Assembly (NCBI GenBank): GCA_964593155.1
Contig: CAZQHE010000003.1
Location: forward strand, 9,869-73,868
Length of the DNA stretch: 64,000 bases
From: JAJRXK01 sp964593155
GTDB lineage: Bacteria > Krumholzibacteriota > Krumholzibacteriia > JAJRXK01
Reading direction: 5' to 3'
In this document: positions 58,462 to 64,000 of the stretch, one piece after another
Position numbering within the stretch: the stretch's first letter is position 1
Layout: the number at the start of each line of letters is the position of its first letter
Position numbers and translations under genes: made by a program
Notes under the pieces: model-generated
Seen by the model: the letters and a program-made list of their open reading frames with translations, nothing else
What the model was told of the DNA's origin: nothing
The model's database searches: none

Positions 58462-58480
58462 CCCCGCCCCGTAGGTGGGG
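58462..58480 (+). terminator. weak hairpin after the N-ATPase operon
   Basis: CCCCGCC and GGTGGGG pair (one G-T wobble) around a 5-base loop, 37 bases after the atpG stop. The stem is short and has no U-tract, so it may attenuate rather than stop transcription. Confidence 0.35.
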
Positions 58481-58556
58481 AGCCGCCAGATCGTGCCATC
58501 GTCCAGCACGCGCGATGATACGCGCATCCGACACCCGACGACGGAGGCTCTGTGTC

Positions 58557-58823
58557 ATGCACCGAAACCAGCGACGAAGCAACCCGGCGCCCGTGGCCGA
58601 GTTCCCCCGACCGACCGACCCGCCCGAGCAGCCCCCGTCGGAGCCCCCAATGGAACCCCCGAAGGAACCGCCAACGACCCCCCCGCAGGAACCACCGACG
58701 CAACCGCCCCGGGAACCGCCGACACGGCCGCCCCAGGATCCACCGGACCTCCCGCAGCCAGATCCTCCCCCCGACGTGCCGCGCCCCGACACCCCGCGAA
58801 AGGAGTCCCGCCGTGATCCGTAG
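58557..58823 (+). CDS. proline-rich repeat protein
   Basis: This is an 88-residue protein dominated by a PPxEPP repeat: PPSEPPMEPPKEPP, then PPQEPPTQPPREPPTRPPQDPP, with about 40% proline (shown in pieces). The start ATG has GGAGG 9 bases upstream, and the repeated pattern with a purposeful ribosome site argues for a real gene. It has no signal peptide. Such chains form extended polyproline helices that act as spacers or SH3-like ligands. Its last 11 bases overlap the PRC-barrel gene, so the two products are probably made together. Confidence 0.6.
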   Translation: MHRNQRRSNPAPVAEFPRPTDPPEQPPSEPPMEPPKEPPTTPPQEPPTQPPREPPTRPPQDPPDLPQPDPPPDVPRPDTPRKESRRDP

Positions 58824-59598
58824 CCTGCGAGACCTCGTCCACTACACCTTCCGCGCCGACGACGGCGACGCGGGCCGCGTCCACGACTTCTACTTCGAGG
58901 ACGACACCTGGGCGATCCGCTACCTCGTGGCCGACACCGGCCGCTGGCTGCCCGGCAAGATCGTCCTGCTGCCTCCCCAGGCGATCCGGTCCTTCGACTG
59001 GAAGGATCGGGTGGTGCACCTGGACGTGACCAGGGAGCAGATCGAGAACAGCCCGGCCGCGGTCACCGACGAACCGGTATCACGTCAGCAGGAGGAGAAG
59101 CTCTTCGACCACTTCGGATGGCGGCCCTACTGGTATCCCGCGCCGCTGCCGATGGACCAGGGGCCCGAACTGGCCCCCGTGCGGCGCAACGCGCCCGAGG
59201 TCGTGAACGAGCGGCCGCCGTCACCCGAACGTCAGGATCCGCACCTGCGGAGCGTGCAGGAGATCCTGAAGTACGACGTGCACTGCCAGGACGCCGACTG
59301 CGGATCAGTGGCCGACGTCGCGGTCGACGACGACGAGTGGGTGATCCGCTATCTCGTGGTCGACACGCACAAGTGGTTGCCGGGGCGCAAGGTGCTCGTG
59401 GCCCCGGCCTGGACCGAGCGCTTCGACTGGAGCGAGGAGCGCGTCATCGTCGACCTCACGCGGCAGCACATCGAGGACAGTCCGGAGTTCGATCCGAACC
59501 AGCCGATCAACCGCGAGTACGAGGAGCGCTTGTACGACTTCTACGGCACACCCCGTTACTGGGCCGAAGAGGAGCGCGAGGAGGAGGGCGAGGGCTGA
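58813..59598 (+). CDS. protein with two PRC-barrel domains
   Basis: The protein has 261 residues. Two PRC-barrel-like domains, each with the pattern DDxWxIRYLVxDTxxWLPG, occur at about 12-85 (WAIRYLVADTGRWLPGKIVL) and about 155-230 (WVIRYLVVDTHKWLPGRKVL), joined by a proline-rich linker. PRC barrels bind partners such as cell-division and RNA-processing factors. The GTG start is placed by AAGGAG 7 bases upstream. The C-terminus is very acidic. It follows the proline-rich gene with an 11-base overlap. Confidence 0.85.
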   Translation: MIRSLRDLVHYTFRADDGDAGRVHDFYFEDDTWAIRYLVADTGRWLPGKIVLLPPQAIRSFDWKDRVVHLDVTREQIENSPAAVTDEPVSRQQEEKLFDHFGWRPYWYPAPLPMDQGPELAPVRRNAPEVVNERPPSPERQDPHLRSVQEILKYDVHCQDADCGSVADVAVDDDEWVIRYLVVDTHKWLPGRKVLVAPAWTERFDWSEERVIVDLTRQHIEDSPEFDPNQPINREYEERLYDFYGTPRYWAEEEREEEGEG

Positions 59599-59608
59599 GC
59601 GCGACGGC

Positions 59609-60337
59609 TCAGCCCAGCATCTCGTGCAGGCGGGCCGCGTTGCGGGCAGCGTAGCCGTTCTGGTCGTTGTCGAAGTAGCAGTACACGTCGCGGCCCCGCG
59701 CGGCCCAGGCGGAGAAGGCTCCCACCCATCCGCGCAGCGACTGCTCGCCGTAGGACCCCTCGTAGGCCTCTCCCGGGCCGTGCAGACGCACGTACACGAA
59801 GTCGGCCGTGATCTCGCGCGGCGATTGCTCGCCGGCCAGGTCGAACTGGCAGAAGGCGGCGCCGGCCTCGCGCAGCAGCTCGTAGGTGCGATCGTTCCAC
59901 CAGTCGGGATCACGGAACTCGAAGACGTAGCGGTGCCCGCCCGGGAGCGCGTCGAGGAAGGCCTCGAGCCGTTCGGCGTCGAAGCGCCAGTTCGGCGGCA
60001 GCTGGAACAGCACCGGACCGAGGTAGGCCCCCAGCACGTCGACCCGGTCGAAGAACTTCGCCATCGACTCGGCAGGGTCCTTCAACTTCTTCATGTGCGT
60101 GACGTAGCGGCTGCACTTCACGGCGAAACGGAAGCCGCGGGGAACGACCTCCTTCCACGCCTGCAGAGTCTTCTCGGTGGGCAGCTGGTAGAAGGAGTTG
60201 TTCACCTCGACCGAGTGGAAGCGGTCGGCGTAGAAGTGCAGCCACTGCTTCTTCGGAAGACCGTCGGGATAGAACGGACCGATCCAGTGGTCGTAGTTCC
60301 ATCCGGAGGTGCCGATCCGGATCGCGCCGTGGGCCAT
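59609..60337 (-). CDS. DUF72 family protein
   Basis: The protein has 242 residues with the TIM-barrel-like DUF72 fold: IRIGTSGWNYDHWIGPFYP, then FYADRFHSVEVNNSFYQLP, RFAVKCSRYVTHMKKL and YCYFDNDQNGYAARNA. The family is widespread but its biochemistry is unknown; some members neighbour nucleic-acid enzymes. The start has an aggaggg ribosome site. It is convergent with the PRC-barrel gene and 55 bp downstream of the GPP34 gene on the same strand. Confidence 0.9.
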   Translation of the reverse strand: MAHGAIRIGTSGWNYDHWIGPFYPDGLPKKQWLHFYADRFHSVEVNNSFYQLPTEKTLQAWKEVVPRGFRFAVKCSRYVTHMKKLKDPAESMAKFFDRVDVLGAYLGPVLFQLPPNWRFDAERLEAFLDALPGGHRYVFEFRDPDWWNDRTYELLREAGAAFCQFDLAGEQSPREITADFVYVRLHGPGEAYEGSYGEQSLRGWVGAFSAWAARGRDVYCYFDNDQNGYAARNAARLHEMLG

Positions 60338-60392
60338 GGCAACCCTCCTAGGCTCGAGGACGGGAACCGTCGGCCCGGGACGATCCGCGGGC

Positions 60393-61085
60393 TCAGGACG
60401 AGGTCACGATCGAGGTCGTGGTCACCGTCGTCAGCAGGGCGACCACGGCCGTCTCGACGAGCTGCTTGGCCGCCTTGCCGACGGGCTGCTCCTCGGTGAT
60501 CCGCTCGATGCGCTTCTTGCGCCGCTTCAGCCGCTGCGACTCGAAGGCGTGCTTCAGGACGTCGGCCGTGTTCGCCAGGGCGATCAGCACGGCCGTCTTC
60601 TCGTCCACGGTTCCTTCCCCGAAGATGGCCTTCTCCAGCCGGGCCTTCAATCGGCGTTCGGGCACCGGATTCACCTCGGGGAAGATCCTACGCCGGAAGA
60701 AGAAGAGCACGGACTGTTCGTCCTCGCGCAGGATCCCGCGCCGGCACAGTTCGCGCGCGATCTCGTGCGGAACGCCCCGCTTGTTGCCGAAGCGCGAGAC
60801 CCAGTGCGTGAGCCGGGCACGCCGTTTCGCGGTGGCCATGCGTTCGAGGGCCTCGTCGAGCACGGGATTGCCCAGCGGCTCGTCGTCGACCACGTCGATC
60901 AGGGGATCCTTCTCGTCGGTGTCGGGGATCTCGACCCGCTCGTTCACGAGCAGGTCGGCGAAGATCGCCCCGCCGAGCACCGGGGCGGGCATGGACCACT
61001 GGAACGTGCCCTTGCGATCTTCGAGGGCGAGGAGCACGATCTCCTCGTGCAGGGCGAGATGGTTGCCACGGTAGCGACCGGCCAC
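60393..61085 (-). CDS. GPP34 (GOLPH3/Vps74-like) domain protein
   Basis: The protein has 230 residues and matches the GPP34 pattern: LHEEIVLLALEDRKG at the start, APVLGGAIFADLLVNERVEI, then NKRGVPHEIARELCRRGIL. In eukaryotes this domain binds phosphatidylinositol-4-phosphate at the Golgi; bacterial homologues are of unknown role, but membrane association is likely (hydrophobic C-terminus VVALLTTVTTTSIV). The start is a GTG with GGAGG 6 bases upstream. An ATG further upstream lies in sequence unlike the family. Confidence 0.8.
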   Translation of the reverse strand: MAGRYRGNHLALHEEIVLLALEDRKGTFQWSMPAPVLGGAIFADLLVNERVEIPDTDEKDPLIDVVDDEPLGNPVLDEALERMATAKRRARLTHWVSRFGNKRGVPHEIARELCRRGILREDEQSVLFFFRRRIFPEVNPVPERRLKARLEKAIFGEGTVDEKTAVLIALANTADVLKHAFESQRLKRRKKRIERITEEQPVGKAAKQLVETAVVALLTTVTTTSIVTSS

Positions 61086-61163
61086 GAATGTCCTCCACGA
61101 ATCGGGTCCGCGGAACTCTAGCAACGGACCCAACGGCGATCAATCCCACGAAAGGAAGACACC

Positions 61164-61967
61164 ATGCACGCGCAGCGCCTGTTCCGGGTGGTCGATCCCA
61201 TCGTCGGACCGGTGTGGGCCACCGCCGTCGACGGCGAGATCCGCTCGGTGGACGACGTCTTCGGGCGCTGCACCGTGGGCGACCTGCTCGACCCCGATCT
61301 GCCCCGCGCCGCCTGCGTGGGACCGGGCAAGATCGTGTGCATCGGCCGCAACTACGCCGCCCACGCCCGCGAGCTGGGCAACGAGATCGAGGGCGAACCG
61401 GTGCTGTTCCTGAAGCCTCCGTCGTCGCTGATCCCCGAGGGTGCGGCGATCGTGCGTCCGCGCGCGTTCAGCGAGCTGGTGCACCACGAGGGCGAACTGG
61501 GCGTTGTCGTGGGCCGGCGGCTGCACGACGCCTCGCGCCGCGAGGCCGCCGGCGCCATCTGGGGCCTGGTCCCCGCCAACGACGTCACCGCCCGCGACCT
61601 GCAGCGCGGCGACAAGAACTGGGCCCGCGGCAAGGGCTTCGACACCTTCTGCCCCGTCGGCCCCGAGATCGTGCGCGTCGGGGCCGCGCCGCCGATCGAG
61701 GAACTGACCGTCCGTGTGCTCGTCGACGACGAGGTCCGCCAGGACGGCGCGTGCCGGAACATGCTGTTCCCCGTGGACGCCTGCCTCGCCTACATCTCGC
61801 GCGTGTTCACGCTCGAGCCCGGCGACCTGGTGCTGACCGGCACGCCCGAGGGTGTCGGCCCGCTCGAGGCCGGCCAGACGGTGCGCGTGGAGATCGAGGG
61901 CGTGGGGCGCCTCGAGAACCCGGTCGTGGACGGCCCGACGCTCGACGAACTTCCCGACTGGCGCTGA
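61164..61967 (+). CDS. fumarylacetoacetate hydrolase family protein
   Basis: The protein has 267 residues. It has the FAH core: KIVCIGRNYAAHARELGNEI, the metal-binding HHEGELGVVVGR and LVPANDVTARDLQ, and the family-like ending GVGPLEAGQ. Members act as hydrolases, decarboxylases or isomerases on acylpyruvates such as oxaloacetate. No aromatic degradation genes are nearby, so a housekeeping acylpyruvase or oxaloacetate decarboxylase is more likely. The start has aaaggaagacacc upstream. Confidence 0.88.
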   Translation: MHAQRLFRVVDPIVGPVWATAVDGEIRSVDDVFGRCTVGDLLDPDLPRAACVGPGKIVCIGRNYAAHARELGNEIEGEPVLFLKPPSSLIPEGAAIVRPRAFSELVHHEGELGVVVGRRLHDASRREAAGAIWGLVPANDVTARDLQRGDKNWARGKGFDTFCPVGPEIVRVGAAPPIEELTVRVLVDDEVRQDGACRNMLFPVDACLAYISRVFTLEPGDLVLTGTPEGVGPLEAGQTVRVEIEGVGRLENPVVDGPTLDELPDWR

Positions 61968-62078
61968 GACGAGCGTTCGCGGGGCGAGGAGCCCGTGATA
62001 GACTGTCCGATTCCGGATCCACCCTGTTCAGAGCATCCGCGCGCCGTGCGCCGCGGATACCGCGACCACGGAGGAGAC

Positions 62079-62405
62079 ATGGCCGAGTACACCTACGAGG
62101 ACCTCAAGAGCAAGACCGTCGCCGAACTGCGCGAGATCGCCTCGGGCATCGACCACCCGGCCGTCGTCGGGCACTCGCAGATGCGCAAGGACGACCTGAT
62201 CCACGCCCTGAGCGAGGCGCTGGGGATCGAGGAGACCGTCCACCACGAGGTGGTCGGGATCGACAAGAGGGCGATCAAGTCGAAGATCAAGGAGCTCAAG
62301 CAGCAGCGCGACGCGGCCCTCGAGGCCAGCGATTCCGCCGCGCTGAAGCAGGCCCGCCGCAAGATCCATCGCCTGAAGCGGACCATGCGCCGCCACATGA
62401 CCTGA
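62079..62405 (+). CDS. small protein with a Rho N-terminal-like (SAP-type) domain
   Basis: The protein has 108 residues. The first half resembles the Rho_N/SAP helix-turn-helix (YEDLKSKTVAELREIASG, then SQMRKDDLIHAL), a nucleic-acid-binding module. The second half is a basic helix (KSKIKELKQQRDAALEA, IHRLKRTMRRHM). It probably binds RNA or DNA. The ribosome site ggaggagac is strong and fixes the start. Confidence 0.75.
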   Translation: MAEYTYEDLKSKTVAELREIASGIDHPAVVGHSQMRKDDLIHALSEALGIEETVHHEVVGIDKRAIKSKIKELKQQRDAALEASDSAALKQARRKIHRLKRTMRRHMT

Positions 62406-62479
62406 TCGGCGGGCCAGGACGACGTCGCGCGCGGCGTGTCACCGACCCGCTGCGCCGCGACGTCCGCGACGCGCCGCGG

Positions 62480-63760
62480 TCAGCGCGCCAGGGCGCGATT
62501 CCTCCACACCAGCCCGACCACGATCAGTGCGATTCCGGCCAGCCATACCGTCACCTCGACGAAGAAGGCCAGGCCGAAGCAGGCGATCAGGCCGCTCACG
62601 GCGATCCACCGCGGGAACCGTCGCGCCTCGGGCGGCAGACGGAGCGCCGCGAGGTTCGTGAGCCCGTAGTAGACGAGCACGGTGAAGGCGCTGAACGACC
62701 AGGTCGTGCGGATGTCGCCGAGCAGGACCAGCGCACCGATCAGCGCACCGATCGACCACACCGCGCGGGTGGGGCTGCTCGTCCTCTCGCTCACCCGGTC
62801 GAGCGCCGACGGCATCTCGCGCCGTCGCGCCATGGCGAGCAGCACCCGCGACAGGCCGAGCAGGAGGTTCAGCAGCACGCCCGCCATGGCCGTCACGGCG
62901 CCGACCGCGACCAGGATCGCCACCCACCGCTGCTCGAAGGAGCGGGCCACCACCTCGAGCGGCGCCGCCGCTTCACGCGTCGAGGCCGCGAAGACCTCCG
63001 GACCCACCACGGCGATCGCCGTCGCCGCTACCGACACGTACAGGAGCATCGACAGCGTGAGGGTGACGATGATGGCGCGCGGGATGGTCCGGTCCGGCCG
63101 GCGCACCTCCTCGCCGAGCGTGGCGATGCGCCCGTAGCCGGTGTAGGCCACGAACATCAGCGCGGTCGCCTGCAGCAGGGTCGCCGGTGAGTGCAGGGCG
63201 TCAGCCACCGCCGGCCAGGCCAGGGCCGACCCATTGCCCGCGACGTCGAGCCAGCCGAAGACCACGAACGAGGCCAACGCGACCAGCGTGAGCGTGACGA
63301 TCGTGATGTTCACGTGGTTCGACCGCCGCAAGCCGCCGGCGATCAGGGCGGTGAGCACGAGCACGATCCCCAGTCCGACCGCGACCCGCACGCCTGCGGT
63401 GTCGGGCAGTCCCAGCGTGTGCAGCAGGTAACCGGCGCACCCCAGCGCGGCCGTGGCCGCCGACGCGCTCTTGGCGGCCAGGAACATCCATCCGGCGGTG
63501 AATCCCGCGACGGGGTTCACCAGGCGGTGCCCGTACTCGTAGGTCCCGCCGCTCACCGGATGCGCCGCGGCGAGCTGCGCGCTCGACAGCCCGTTCGCGG
63601 TGGCCACCAACGCGGCCAGGGCGACGGCGAGCACGACACCGGAGCCGACCACGCCGGTGGCGATGCCCAGACTGACGAAGACCCCGGTGCCGAGGATCGA
63701 TCCCAGGCCCATCCACACCGCGGTGACATCAGGAAACTGAGCCTCGCTCCGCCTTGGCAA
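62480..63760 (-). CDS. APC-family amino acid/polyamine permease
   Basis: The protein has 426 residues with twelve predicted helices. The first helix has MGLGSILGTGVFVSLGIATG, the unwound GxG motif of APC transporters, and FVAYTGYGRIATLGEEVRRP matches helix VI and the following loop. Substrate is unknown. The start is a TTG (with GGAAG 7 bases upstream); no nearer ATG precedes helix 1 except the Met inside it. It follows the CBS protein gene on the same strand with a 26-bp gap. Confidence 0.85.
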   Translation of the reverse strand: MPRRSEAQFPDVTAVWMGLGSILGTGVFVSLGIATGVVGSGVVLAVALAALVATANGLSSAQLAAAHPVSGGTYEYGHRLVNPVAGFTAGWMFLAAKSASAATAALGCAGYLLHTLGLPDTAGVRVAVGLGIVLVLTALIAGGLRRSNHVNITIVTLTLVALASFVVFGWLDVAGNGSALAWPAVADALHSPATLLQATALMFVAYTGYGRIATLGEEVRRPDRTIPRAIIVTLTLSMLLYVSVAATAIAVVGPEVFAASTREAAAPLEVVARSFEQRWVAILVAVGAVTAMAGVLLNLLLGLSRVLLAMARRREMPSALDRVSERTSSPTRAVWSIGALIGALVLLGDIRTTWSFSAFTVLVYYGLTNLAALRLPPEARRFPRWIAVSGLIACFGLAFFVEVTVWLAGIALIVVGLVWRNRALAR

Positions 63761-63786
63761 CCTGGTCTTCCGTGCAGCTTACCGGG

Positions 63787-64000
63787 CTACCAACTGGTCA
63801 GTTCGCCGGTGATCGGCTCGATCAGGTCCTTGATCGTCACCACGCCCACGGGCTTCTCGCCACGATCGATCACGATGGCAATTTCACGCCTCGCACGCTG
63901 CATTCGCTGAAGCGCCTCGCGCAGGGGCGTATCTGCCGAAAGCATCAAGGGCGAACGCATCAAGTCACGAATCGGCGGACACTGAGCTTTGCCCAAGCGC
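63787..64000 (-). CDS. C-terminal part of a CBS-domain protein (CNNM/HlyC-like)
   Basis: The frame ends at 63787 and runs off the right edge of the window. It shows a CBS domain: IRDLMRSPLMLSADTPLREA, then IAIVIDRGEKPVGVVTIKDL and the closing IEPITGELTSW. CBS pairs ending in an I-x-P-x-x-GE motif are typical of CNNM/DUF21 transporters (magnesium or cobalt), which is the best guess. The N-terminal membrane part lies outside the window. The base composition is slightly less G+C-rich than in the genes before it. Confidence 0.75.
   Translation of the reverse strand, partial: RLGKAQCPPIRDLMRSPLMLSADTPLREALQRMQRARREIAIVIDRGEKPVGVVTIKDLIEPITGELTSW

Overview
This is a gene-dense, high-G+C window (roughly 70% by eye, strong G/C bias at third codon positions) from a bacterium. 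No rRNA, tRNA, CRISPR array, transposase or phage gene is visible. Two runs of N (100 and 10 bases) show that it is a draft, probably metagenome-derived, scaffold. Three secreted proteins end in a FlgD-like/type IX-style sorting module (the APNPFNP-type motif followed by an Ig-like beta domain). Together with the very acidic proteins, this suggests a member of the FCB superphylum or a nearby candidate phylum (Krumholzibacteriota, Eisenbacteria and Latescibacterota all look like this), possibly salt-adapted. That placement is inference.

Layout. 1-4949: end of a membrane protein, then pyruvate:ferredoxin oxidoreductase (nifJ) with a dihydroorotate-dehydrogenase-like flavoprotein and a strong hairpin terminator. 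5256-12559: mostly minus-strand secreted or envelope genes (alkaline-phosphatase-superfamily lipoprotein, beta-propeller protein with sorting domain, GT39/TPR membrane protein, inositol monophosphatase). 12789-17993: plus-strand signalling block (PDZ/GAF/SpoIIE phosphatase, TPR protein, KynB-like cyclase, FHA protein). 18080-24568: an archaeal-type (class II) GAPDH, a LOG-family protein, a rhomboid protease, a YgjP-like metallopeptidase and an RNase E/G whose 3' part holds the 100-N gap. 24589-28388: a radical-SAM/DUF2344 relative that has lost its iron-sulfur cysteines, a broken DinB gene and an EamA exporter. 28527-34062: lipoprotein, sensor kinase, and a peroxide/oxygen defence operon (Fur-type regulator, rubrerythrin, CCG iron-sulfur protein, DUF3501). 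34219-41891: a eukaryotic-type GMP synthetase, a VTT membrane protein, a gapped secreted protein, a hibernation factor with a cold-shock-like tail and a secreted GH13 amylase. 41904-44191: a TIM-barrel sugar isomerase translationally coupled to a stand-alone primase-polymerase-like (AEP) protein. 44393-58424: P-type cation ATPase, class I GAPDH, PfkB, PEP synthase and a complete nine-gene N-type ATPase operon in the order atpDCQRBEFAG. 58557-64000: a proline-rich peptide plus PRC-barrel protein, DUF72, GPP34, FAH-family, Rho-N-like, an APC permease and a truncated CBS protein.

How the genes fit together. Central carbon metabolism is represented at several points (PFOR, two unrelated GAPDHs, Pfk-2, PEP synthase). 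Next to it lies an ion-motive cluster (P-type ATPase and N-ATPase). An oxygen-sensitive lifestyle with oxidative defence is suggested by PFOR plus the rubrerythrin operon. The least described pieces are the AEP-like/TIM-barrel pair, the cysteine-less radical-SAM-DUF2344 fusion beside the RNase E/G gene, and the HPF-cold-shock-domain fusion. The 100-N gap looks like an assembly artefact: its flanks are identical over 55 bp, and collapsing them restores one open frame.
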